From Exobasidium rhododendri (lineage: Eukaryota; Basidiomycota; Exobasidiomycetes; Exobasidiales; Exobasidiaceae), in the NCBI GenBank assembly GCA_026210745.1, contig CP110632.1, positions 930,001 to 994,000 of the forward strand: a DNA stretch of 64,000 bases. The letters run 5' to 3'. The notes beneath the pieces were generated by a model, which was not told where the DNA came from, did no database searches, and was given only the letters and a program-made list of their open reading frames with translations. Below are positions 21,381-30,788 of the stretch, in pieces; position 1 is the stretch's first letter; each line of letters starts with the position of its first letter. Position numbers and translations under genes: made by a program.

Positions 21381-21623
21381 TCAATACTCCATATCCAGGG
21401 CAACCTCCTTCGCCAGTGAATCGCCGAGTCGCTGCAGCTGGCCCAAGACGATGCTGCTCGTTCCTCGACTACCATCTTGTGTTTGTCCCTCGGAATCGGT
21501 CTGCACGGATGACTTGGACTCATCGATGAAGTTTTGAATGACTAGCTGAGCTTCCTCTAATTCTACTGATTTGGCTTTTGCCTTGAAGACCAGTCGGAGG
21601 GGCGATTCTAGCGGTGGATCCAT
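21381..21623 (-). CDS. Small orphan protein, 80 aa
   Basis: A single-exon frame starts with a true ATG (MDPPLESPLRLVFKAKAKSV) and has balanced composition: an amphipathic N-terminal segment, a probable helix ELEEAQLVIQNFIDESKSS, a Gly/Ser/Gln-rich hinge, and a second helix IVLGQLQRLGDSLAKEV ending in DMEY. The two-helix pattern around a disordered hinge resembles small subunits of larger complexes. I considered the fungal GON7 subunit of KEOPS as a distant possibility but cannot support it. No signal peptide or membrane segment is present. It could be a complete small gene or a chance frame; I favour a real gene because of the ATG and helix periodicity. Confidence 0.45.
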   Translation of the reverse strand: MDPPLESPLRLVFKAKAKSVELEEAQLVIQNFIDESKSSVQTDSEGQTQDGSRGTSSIVLGQLQRLGDSLAKEVALDMEY

Positions 21624-23185
21624 GATGCTGTATCAGAGGAAGGGGACAATCAAGATCTATGAACGATGGTGTGAAACGGACGAAGGACTTGTAAACTTTT
21701 TTTGATTTTCTTTGGGTCTCAATGAAGGGATATTTCCCACGTGTCAGGTGCAAGAGAGGAGGCCAGCTTTACTTTTATTTTCTTCTCTTCATACCGTACT
21801 GTATTCTGGCGTAAGGTAATGCCGTCAATTTTTATTGTATACTCTACATACATAAGGAAAGTCTTGCAGTACCGTTCCATTGGTGTCTTTTCTGTCGGCA
21901 CTTATAAAGCGTTGCATCGTTTTTGGTATTCAACTATGTCTCCTTGCCCTAGGAAGGTCGCCCACTATCTTTTGGTGGTCTCATTTGGCGCTCATCGACT
22001 ATGGTACCAAGGAGCCAGCCAGTGATTAATGGTCAAGATCGTCGGCGCAGCATCCTACTCTCTGTGAAGACGAAGCTGATCAATGGTAGGTATGCGTACC
22101 CCTAGGGGAATAGGAGGGATATGAGTAGGTCAGCCGCCATCTTGCCTTTCGCATGCACGACGCAGCGGAATTGCGAGGACCCTAGGTGCTCACAAGTGTT
22201 GCCCGAAATTTGTAAATAGTGCTGCCTCGTAGGAACATTACAGATTTAAATAAAAAGATGGCGAGAGGGTCTCAGCTAACTCCATTTAATCCCTTTGAGT
22301 TGTAGCGCCAATAGCAAATCGTGAGATGGGCGATGGCAGAATCCAATAATGTATATAATTCCTCGAGCAGGGTTTAGGATATAAGTGCCGCTATAATTAG
22401 ATAAATTTCGAAATGGAGTCCATTGAGGCCTGGAGTAGTCGAGGATACACACAGTAGGCGGCTGACATGGAGAGAAAAAAAGAGAGCCCATTAAATCATG
22501 ATATTGGTGATCATTTGGTTGCGGTTGAGAAATTCTGAGTTTTAGCTCCACAAGACCCAGTCCTCAACCCTCATCCTATCCCTTGTCTTCATACACATCT
22601 TCCTCTGCTCCATTTCCTCGGACCGCCGTACGCCAACACCATTCATCCGCTGCTTTGACATCAAGCCCCGTTTCCGGTGCTTGCGCCCTTTCTGCAGTAT
22701 AGCGTACAGCATTCCGCATCTCTAGCGTCTGCTGCAGGCTCAGGTGCAGGAACATAGGGTCTATTCTACCTTTGCCTTCCCTTTCATCCTTGATTGTTAC
22801 ATCCTCGTCACATAGCTTGACTGTCTCTCACTACGTTCAAAGAGCGTAGATAATTGCGAGTGAGTGATCAAAGTCGGAATGATTCTATTGCAGATCCCTG
22901 CTGTCAAGCCACACTAGACAGGGGTAGAAAGTAGAGGGATATTGGAGCGGAGATATTTTGAATGGGATAGAACGAGCGGACCGTCCATTGCCCTCTTGCA
23001 ATATCTAGCAGCACAGACGACGCTAATTCCTCCTTTCTCCTCTCTTTCTTGGCAGGGGCTTCTATTGGGCAGTGGCAGACCATTTTCCTCCCTTGCAGAG
23101 AAGGAGCACGACAGTCGGAGTGTTTATCTCTCTTTCCTCCTGATCAACATCATCAACATCGTCATTGTCCCTACACTTCCTTACA
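21624..23185. other. Intergenic, 1.56 kb, with a possible relict exon
   Basis: This long gap precedes the GH5 gene. A CACGTG core lies near 21737. On the minus strand 22820-22576 is open and protein-like (see the separate entry). The 250 bp before the GH5 ATG are T/C-rich. I see no other gene. Confidence 0.4.
22576..22820 (-). pseudogene. Possible orphan terminal exon or gene relict
   Basis: An open, protein-like frame runs to a TAG at 22578-22576. It contains KDEREGKGRIDPMFLHLSL, an amphipathic stretch LQQTLEMRNAVRYTAERAQA and the Trp-rich DEWCWRTAV. It is preceded by a possible acceptor (ACAG at 22824-22821), and in-frame stops lie just upstream of that. From its internal ATG at 22755 it would code for only 59 aa. 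I could not find a convincing upstream exon. A minus-strand ATG frame near 22985 is open for only 24 codons and joins out of frame. It may be the last exon of a small gene, a decayed copy or chance. Confidence 0.25.
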
Positions 23186-25775
23186 ATGTCGCAGCCTGCA
23201 TACGATCCTGTTCGTGTGCAAGAGTCGCCTGCTGCGTCCCCAAGACTGCCAGAGCACGACCTTGGTTCACCCACGTTCGAAGATGCTCGGAGCAGACCAG
23301 CCAGTCCAGGTCTGGTCCCTTCTCAGGAGCTACATTCGCCGCAAATGAGAACATTTTCATCGGCACAAGCCTACGCTCCGCTTAGTGTGGAGAACCCAGA
23401 TGGCATGCGCCAAGACATGACCAGATCCCCTTCATCAAGACCCTTTTCCCCTTCATCTTTCGGCGGTTACTCACGACCGACAAGCATGGCCAGCTCTCAC
23501 CTGCTAGGCGCCACCGACTACGACAGTACTCATCACTTGGCACGCTTCAACGACCCCAACTATATACAGATGAAGGACTACAGCGACAAGGATCAGTCTT
23601 CGACCCCCTCAACGGGAAGAGATGAGTGGGATCCTCGAGCGGCGGGAATCGCAAAGTATGGCAAAAGCTCGGACGGGAAGACGCCCATGTCGAGGAAGAA
23701 GAAGTGGATCATCTTTGCTGCAGTCGTACTTGGTTTGGTCATCATCGCCGTTGTCGTAGCTGTCGTCCTTCTTAAGGTCCACGATAACCATAACGATGGC
23801 AGTCAGTCTTCAGGGTCGGGTACAACAAGTGTTTTGGCGACATCCGGCTCCGATGGATCAATCGTTCAATTATCCAATGGTACAAACTTCACATATACGA
23901 ATAGTGAGTGTCTTCGCATCTGCTGAAATGGGCCCCCCTTTTTCAACATGATACTTACCGTTTCTCCTTTTTACCCCGACTTCAGACTTCGGAGGAGAGT
24001 GGAGAAGTGGCTTGACCGACAATGGGGCGCTGGCTCAGTACTACACGCCTCGCATGAACGAGAGCTGGAATTATGTTGAGGATCGAATCTTTGGTGTCAA
24101 TCTTGGTGGCTGGCTAGTCTTGGAGCCGTTCATCGTGCCTTCACTGTTTGAAAAGTACGAAAACACCAGCACACAGACGTACGTTGTGGACGAATACACG
24201 CTGATGGAGCAGTGGATCAAAGAAGGAGGTACTGCTCAAGTGGAAACAATGATGCGAGCGCACTACGATACTTTCATCACCGAATACGATTTTGCTCAGA
24301 TTGCCGCTGCTGGACTCAATTGGGTTCGACTGCCCATCGGGTACTGGGCCATTACCAAGATGGACAACGAGCCGTTTCTAGAAGGAGTAGCGTGGGAGTA
24401 CTTCCTCAAGGCAATCCAATGGGCTCGAAAGTACGGAATTCGAATTGAATTGGATTTGCATGCCATTCCAGGTTCGCAAAACGGTTACAATCATGGTGGT
24501 CGACTGGGCACGTTTAATTTCCTAAATTCACCTGCTGGACTTGTTTCAGCAGAAAGGACACTAGATATCATCCGCACATTGACCGAGTTCATCAGCCAGC
24601 CTGAGATCTTGAATGTCGTTCCAGCGTTTGGCATCCTGAACGAACCCAACATTCCAGTCGGGATCGGACTGGACAACATCAAGCGATTCTACACAGAGAC
24701 ATACAACATCGTTCGGAATACTACCGGTCTCGGACAGGGTAACGGCCCAATGATCTTCATCCACGATGGCTTCATGGGATTGAGTCAGTACAGCGGGTTC
24801 ATGCAGGGAGCTGATCGAGTTGGTTGGGATCTTCATCCTTACATCTGCTTCAGTGGACCGTTCGGAGGCAGAGACGCCTTGGTCACTGCTGCTTGCAACT
24901 CTTTCCAGGCCAATGAAGAGCAAGGCCTGACGCAGTTTGGAGTCACCATTGCCGGTGAATGGTCTTTGGCTAACAATGATTGCGGTCTCTTCCTGAATGG
25001 GCCATTCCAAGGTGTCCGTTACGATGGCTCCTACACAAGTGGTGGATTCAACAAAACGGGTAGTTGCGCGCCATTCGATGATTGGCAGTCGTACAATGCC
25101 AGCACAAAACAACTAATGAGGGATGGCGCCAACGCCCAGTTTGCTGCTTTCCAAAACTCCTTCTTCTGGACGTGGAAGATTGGCGACAGTCTCCGAACAG
25201 GTGCTCCAGTGAATCCAAATTGGTCGTATCAACTCGGCTTTCAACAAGGCTGGATGCCTACAAACGTCTACAACGAATCTCAGAATGCCTGTTCGACACT
25301 GCAGTCGACGTACGAGAGCATCACAAAGACGTCCATCACTTGGAGTTCAACGTTTGCCAACTACCAGACCGGCGCTGCTTCCACTTATGCACCAAACACA
25401 AGCACCTACACTTGGCCACCGAACAGTATCGCTTCTAGTGGAACAGTCACGTTGATGAGTGCAAGTCTCCAGCCTACGTATACACCGACTGGAGCACATA
25501 TCACCATCGCTGTCCCTACACCGACGATCTCCATCAAGAATGAACCTGTTCCCACGATCGATCCTTGGGTCGGAGGCGCCTACACATATCCCGCGTATGT
25601 TGCTATTCCCGGATGCAACTACTTTACCGACATCTGGAGTAACGCAACAGCAGTCTTGACGGGTTGGCCTTGTGCGACTGGTCAAGCGGCGAAGCGGGAG
25701 TATTCGCACAACATAAAGAAGAGATTCCCAGGTCAGAATTATCCACTCCCAACACCGCTGCCTCAATTAAGGTGA
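23186..25775 (+). CDS. Membrane-anchored GH5_9 exo-beta-1,3-glucanase
   Basis: The enzyme releases glucose from beta-1,3-glucan and remodels the cell wall. Two exons, 23186-23903 and 23986-25775, give 835 aa. Residues 1-172 are a Ser/Pro-rich cytosolic tail. Residues about 174-197 form a single hydrophobic helix (WIIFAAVVLGLVIIAVVVAV) preceded by RKKK, so it is a type II membrane protein with the catalytic domain outside. The GH5 domain opens with RIFGVNLGGWLVLEPFIVPS. The proton donor is Glu459 in GILNEPN and the nucleophile is Glu564 in IAGEWS. LDLHAIPGSQNG and the WTWKIGDS segment are also typical. The C-terminal 180 residues are Ser/Thr/Pro-rich and probably O-glycosylated. It resembles membrane-bound EXG-type enzymes of basidiomycetes. 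The ATG used is the first in frame; the upstream extension begins with TTG. Confidence 0.94.
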
Positions 25776-26185
25776 TTAAAGAGGAGCATGGGGGGAGGAT
25801 GAAGAGAAGAACAATCAATCTACCGCAACAGCCAGATCTTCCCCACTGTAAACACCGATCATCATCTCTCGATTCTCTCATTACTCTCTCTAGCAACTCT
25901 CCTCTTCCGCACATGCGAATTCCAATGCATTATGTTCTTGACTCTCACTAGCAACCACTGATCAGCAAGTAGAATCGTCACAGCAAAGCGTGCGCATCGC
26001 AGGCTCCTTGCTTTGCACTAATTTACTCCTGCCACTGTAGCTCTGTATTTCGGTCTCTCCCTTTACTTTTCTGTCTCTCTCTGCGCCTATCTCCTATTCT
26101 GCACATTAAAATGATGAACATTCGCTCACTGACAGACCGAATGAGACTTTGATTATGTGGGTGTGTGTGTGAGTGTGTGTGTGTG
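25776..26185. other. Convergent 3' flanks of GH5 and the VOA1-like gene
   Basis: This 410-bp noncoding gap lies between two convergent genes. It ends in a (GT)n run that directly abuts the VOA1-like stop codon. No further gene is seen. Confidence 0.5.
26156..26185. repeat. (GT)n microsatellite at the VOA1-like 3' end
   Basis: About 15 GT dinucleotides with one GA interruption occur immediately after the VOA1-like stop codon, in the probable 3' UTR ((AC)n on the coding strand). Confidence 0.85.
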
Positions 26186-27203
26186 CTACTGGCTCTTCTT
26201 CTCTCCGCTCGAGCGGCTCCTTTCACCAAGACGATCGGGCGTCTCAATGCCGGACAACAGTCCAGTGGCAAAGTAGACAGCGGGAACCAGCAGAAGGACC
26301 ATGACCAGGATGGCAATGAGCAAACCAGTGGAGAAGAACTGTTCGTGATGTTGGAGTATCGTGAGATGTGATCAGCTATAGGCGTCTCAAGGTTTCACAT
26401 GCTCTGTAAAGCGCGCGCAGCTCACCTGATATCGATGAAGTAGACCCAACTTAGGGTCCATCACTGAGTCGTCATCGTCGTCCGTCGCTCTTTTGCTCAT
26501 CTGTAATTTTCTTGTGGCAGATGTGACTACGATGAGATTGTTAGGGTGATCCTGTGAGAAACTTGATAGCGCCGAAGAGAGTGCTGTATAGTGTATGGCG
26601 GTTAATTTCAGTAGTGGGAAAAAGTAATGTTAGGGGACGCCTGAGTAGAGCCTTTCGCACTCACCTTCGTCATTGATAGAGTCTGGTCTTAGTGTTACCA
26701 TATTATCCTTTCCTGCCCATGTCTTTTGACATGCTAATCTTATGGCATGACGCACTTCGTTGGCAGCATCACCATGATTCAGCGAGACGTGGGGAAATGC
26801 CATCTGTGAAGGTGCGTCCAATGCTCGAGATCGCAAAAAAGAGTCTCTTGGCAGAGATTGGAAAGCGCGAGGGTTCAGCTGACGAAAAGAAGGTTTGTGT
26901 TGCGTCGACGTCAGATGTGCCTATGTTTAAGGACGATGAAAGCATGACTGGACTCACATTCTCGATCTCGACAATTGCTAAGCCATCAAGACTACAGAGC
27001 TCGTCCACCTTGCTGGTCAGTGATTTGATGATGTCGCGAGGTACAACAGCAGGTGAAGCAGCACTCCTCGAATTCAGGCCCCGATCCAAGACTGACGACT
27101 GACGGGAGGTAAAGGCAAGGAACGGCGCAGTGTCGGTGAATGCAGCTACGAGTGGGGAGAGTGCGACTGCAACTGCAGCAGCGGTGATTAAAGTAAGACG
27201 CAT
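26186..27203 (-). CDS. V-ATPase assembly/accessory protein, VOA1/BIG1/Ac45-like
   Basis: VOA1 and BIG1-type proteins are ER membrane proteins related to V-ATPase subunit S1 (Ac45). They help assemble the V0 sector and affect beta-1,6-glucan in the wall. I reconstruct four exons, 27203-26958, 26878-26665, 26583-26426 and 26338-26186, for 256 aa. Residues 1-20 are a signal peptide (LTLITAAAVAVALSPLVAAF), followed by the family's luminal opening TDTAPFLAFTS. The short luminal domain includes SLDGLAIVEIEN joined to LNPRAFQSLP. The C-terminal exon holds a single membrane helix preceded by LGLLHRYQFFSTGLLIAI, matching the HRYQFFSPG-type signature of the Ac45 tail, then a short basic cytosolic tail. 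The joins are phase-consistent throughout. Only the mid-luminal exon is uncertain. It is divergent from ERG9. Confidence 0.82.
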
Positions 27204-27507
27204 CTTTCTCGACGATTGCGAGGGGCGAGGGTATGTAGTGTCGACGGTCGATGGATTAGGAGGGACAGAGAGTCTTGACAGTCGAGAAGTGAATCGGTGG
27301 GAAAGCGACACGTGCACGAGCTTCGAGATATCCAAGGCAGGTTCCCCCAGTCTCGCGGTCCAACAATTTCGCCCATCCATCTTGGCCTGGCTGCATTTAA
27401 GCTACTACTGCGAAATCTCCCCATCCTGAAGGGTACACTCCTCCCAGAAAGCAGATTCTTCCAAAGTACCTTTCCATCTATCAACCGACACAGCCTGATC
27501 CCTTACT
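27204..27507. promoter_or_regulatory. Divergent promoter of the VOA1-like gene and ERG9
   Basis: Only 304 bp separate the two start codons, so both promoters must be packed here. A CACGTG core is present near 27306-27311. I see no clear TATA box. Confidence 0.5.
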
Positions 27508-29539
27508 ATGGGCGTCTTTCAAATCCTCGCTCTTGGCGTAGCACATCCTCAGGAGCTTCGCGCTTTAATTACATACAAAGTGTGGAGAGACCCACTCAAT
27601 GACATCAAGCAAAATCCCGAGGAATCTGGCTGGAATCGTGAGACGATGCAACGATGTTGGTTCTTACTCGACCTCACTTCTAGGTCTTTCGCGGCCGTTA
27701 TCAAGGAGCTCAAGGGGGAATTGAGTCGAGTCATTTGTCTATTTTACTTGGTTCTGCGAGCTTTGGACACCATCGAAGATGACATGACAATCGAGCCAAC
27801 GAGAAAAATACAACTACTCACTTCGTTCTATAAGAAGTTGTCAGAACCAGGTTGGAACTTCACAGATAGTGAGTACAGTCGTGACGGCAACACGTCTCTC
27901 TTGTAAGACAAGACAAGATAAGTTGACACTATCTCTATGCGCAATGACAATCGACAGGTGGACCAGATGAGAAAGATCGACAATTGCTGGTCGAATTCGA
28001 AAAGGTCATCGAGGAATTTGGGAGATTGAGCCAAGGGTGAGCACATTGAAGTGGCTCAAGAAGATCTACGCTGCTTCATCTGACTCCCTTTTCCACGGCA
28101 ACCCTCTCAGCTACCAAGTTGTCATTGCTGACATCGCCGCCAAGATGGGTGCGGGAATGGCATCTTACATTGAAGCTTCCACAGCCAGTCCTCTCAACGT
28201 GAAGCTATGGCAAGACTACGATTTATACTGTCATTTTGTAGCTGGTCTGGTCGGCGAAGGATTGTCGCGACTGTTTTCCGAATCGGGCATTGAAAGAGCT
28301 TGGCTTGGAGATCAATTGTCGCTCTCCAATCACATGGGACTGTTCTTGCAAAAGACTAACATCATTCGAGACTACGCCGAGGATTGTGAAGAAGGAAGGC
28401 ACTTTTGGCCACAGGAATGTTGGGGTGCCCCCGGCGCCGATTTTGCTTCTCAAGCAGACGTAGCAAAGGGGATCGTGGAAACATCAAGAGGAAGTGGGCA
28501 TTATAAACCAAAGGGAGAAGAAGGGAAGAGGGCCATGTTTGTACTGAGTACGATGCTGCTCGATGCTCTTCGTCACTCGACCAAAGCTCTTGATTACCTA
28601 AGCTTGATCAGAGAGCAGAGCATCTTCAATTTTTGTGCCATTCCTCAGGTCATGGCTATTGCTACGATCAATACTATGATGGGAAATCCGGATGTTTTCC
28701 GGCGCAACGTCAAGATCAGAAAGAGTCAGGCAGTGCAGGTGAGTGGAGTGAGGGAAAAGTAGAGGAGGAACGACATCATACTAACGTCTTCTCTGTTTGA
28801 ACATTACCAGCTCATCTTAAAGGCGGTCAACCCCCGCGATGTGTCGTACATGTTCATGGATTTTGTCAAGGAGATGAGACTGAAATTGTCACCGGAGGAT
28901 CCAAACTTCCTCAAATGGTCGATGGAGCTAAGCAAGGTGAGAAGTGTCCTGTTTGTTACCATAGTAATGCAAGATACTAACAATCGACGGTGTTTCACAG
29001 GTCGAGCAATGGTGTGAGACGTACTATCCGTCCTTCGTCAGTGCTGCAGCCGATTACAGAACGCCCGATGCGCGAGCGGGCGCCATGGAGCACTACTCTA
29101 GGGAGCGCATTCGCATGGCAGAAGCCAAAGCACTCGCAACGGGTGCAATGGAACCGAAACCAGTCAGAGCAGGTATCGACGCGAGAAGAGCGACCATGAC
29201 ACCGGCAGAAATCAAGGAAGCTGACAAGAAGGAGCAAGGTGAAATGATCAAGTTCTTTGCCATTATCATGGGCTTGATCAGTGTGGTGATGATGTTCGTT
29301 GCCCTGGGGGCCTGGATGATTGCTGTAAGTTCATATTTGTCAAGTGCGAAGATGGTGCCGTTCTAAAACTCCTTCCGGTCCTGCAGTGGTACTTGATATC
29401 AGAGGAACAGGACCCCCTCTCGTTGTGGTTGAGTGCTCACTACCATGGCCTTAAAGAGGTCTTGTGGGCTAAGGCAGCCTCCACCTCATCGCTAATCAAA
29501 GACGGTGCTCACGCCTTGCGCAAGAAAAGCGAATTGTAA
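27508..29539 (+). CDS. ERG9: Squalene synthase (farnesyl-diphosphate farnesyltransferase)
   Basis: The enzyme joins two farnesyl diphosphates and reduces the presqualene intermediate to squalene, the first committed step of ergosterol synthesis, at the ER membrane. Six exons, 27508-27868, 27958-28036, 28111-28738, 28811-28936, 29001-29324 and 29387-29539, give 556 aa. Both Asp-rich metal sites are intact: DTIEDD at 87-92 and DYAED at 234-238. Other signatures are RSFAAVIKELKGELSR, the YCHFVAGLVGEGLS segment, QKTNIIRDY and FNFCAIPQVMAIAT. The C-terminal region carries the membrane anchor FFAIIMGLISVVMMFVALGA, interrupted by the last intron, and then a short amphipathic tail. It is longer than the yeast enzyme (444 aa), mainly through the C-terminal extension common in basidiomycetes. 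Confidence 0.97.
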
Positions 29540-30005
29540 TTTCCCGTCAAGCTCCCTGTACGTTTCCGCGGTTCAATTTCAGCAAGCATTCAATTCTGAC
29601 CGTGAACACGGATCGAGCTCGCTGCTGTCGAAGCAATCTTTTTCTGCTTAACTTGTTCTTACGACAAGGCACAATCGCGTCCAGGCATCAAACGGTAAAG
29701 AAGAAAATGAAGAAAAAGCATGACATTGTAGTAATATTGGCCCCAGAGAGATGAAATATGCAGTAAAGAGTGTAGTAAATGAAGTGGGCGGTGTGTCGTC
29801 TTGAGGTCCAAGCAAGGAGTGATAAAGGTTGTTGTCACAGAGTGGGGGAAAATACATGGGGAAAAAGCAAGATGGCGTGCGAGCTTCGGGAGGAAGCTTC
29901 GAGCAGACTAAAGTTGCCCATCGAGGTTTCGTAGTCTATGAGAGGGTTGTGATAACTAGGTCGTGAAAGGTTTTCTTATTTTTTATTTCCATTTTTTTTC
30001 CTTTT
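29540..30005. other. Convergent 3' flanks of ERG9 and the Cys-rich gene
   Basis: This 466-bp noncoding gap holds the ERG9 terminator region. Its right end (29965-30012) is a T-rich stretch that on the minus strand gives an A-rich 3' end for the Cys-rich gene. No gene is seen. Confidence 0.5.
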
Positions 30006-30788
30006 TTATAGGTGCTGGAGGACTCTCTTGTGCTGAGGCGATCCTGAGGGCGATGGCTTGTGAGGTGATGGCTTGTGAGGATTGTGGTTGTGACTGCCTG
30101 GGTCCGCATTCTTTGTGCAGGTCTTGTTGACGCAAGAGAAGCCGTTCTTGCAGCCTCCATCGACGTAGCAAGAATCATTGGCACCACCCTTCTTGGCGCA
30201 GAGGCTGTTTGTGACGGAGCAGTATCCCGAATCACAAGCTCCATCGTTGTTGTGACACTTTGCACCGTTAATTCGAGTGACTTCGCACTTGGAACTGGTT
30301 TCACAACAGTATCCAGTAGAGCAGGCGCCGTCTCGAAGACAGTGTGAGCCGTTGTTGAGCTTTTGATAGCACCTGTTCTTGGTGGAACTGCAATATTGGT
30401 TGCTTCCGCAAGCGTTGTCTGAGCTGCAAGATCCTCGCTTTTCAATGATATGGTCTTCCACTCTTCCACGAGCGTGCAGCTCTTCTTCAGAGAATTCCCT
30501 CAGTCCTAGGAACTCTAGCGGGGACCATGAAGTTGACTGAAGTGCAGGTGTTGGCATGGGAGATCGCTTGATCAACTGTGAGGAGGTTTCTGGCTCGTCT
30601 ACTTCGCTTCGAGAGAAGAGATGAGGTGCGTATGGTCGCGCTCCTGCGATTTGCCTCTTCATGTGTTGCATTCCTGCGTTTTCCAGCTCAGAGCGGGAGT
30701 AGAGGTCGGGTGCGTATGGTTTGGAGAGTACGGATACCGTGGATAGGTAAGCGACCGAGAGAAGGGCGGATAGGCGGATAGACAACAT
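30006..30788 (-). CDS. Secreted Cys-rich protein with a Kex2-type repeated pro-region
   Basis: This is a 260-aa single exon. Residues 1-22 are a signal peptide (LSALLSVAYLSTVSVLS). The pro-region contains a 13-residue repeat, PYAPDLYSRSELE at 24-36 and PYAPHLFSRSEVD at 52-64. Kex2-type KR sites follow each copy (44-45 and 74-75), and a third KR at 117-118 directly precedes the Cys-rich domain. That domain has four modules with a spacing like C-x5-C-x4-YC-x6-C (GSCSSDNACGSNQYC, GSHCLRDGACSTGYCC, GAKCHNNDGACDSGYC and DSCYVDGGCKNGFSC), similar in pattern to dickkopf/colipase-like modules. The tail is His/Pro/Ser-rich with repeated HKPSP. I infer that Kex2 cleavage in the Golgi could release two related peptides and the Cys-rich domain. 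The function is unknown; an effector-like, adhesive or signalling role is possible. Confidence 0.72.
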   Translation of the reverse strand: MLSIRLSALLSVAYLSTVSVLSKPYAPDLYSRSELENAGMQHMKRQIAGARPYAPHLFSRSEVDEPETSSQLIKRSPMPTPALQSTSWSPLEFLGLREFSEEELHARGRVEDHIIEKRGSCSSDNACGSNQYCSSTKNRCYQKLNNGSHCLRDGACSTGYCCETSSKCEVTRINGAKCHNNDGACDSGYCSVTNSLCAKKGGANDSCYVDGGCKNGFSCVNKTCTKNADPGSHNHNPHKPSPHKPSPSGSPQHKRVLQHL

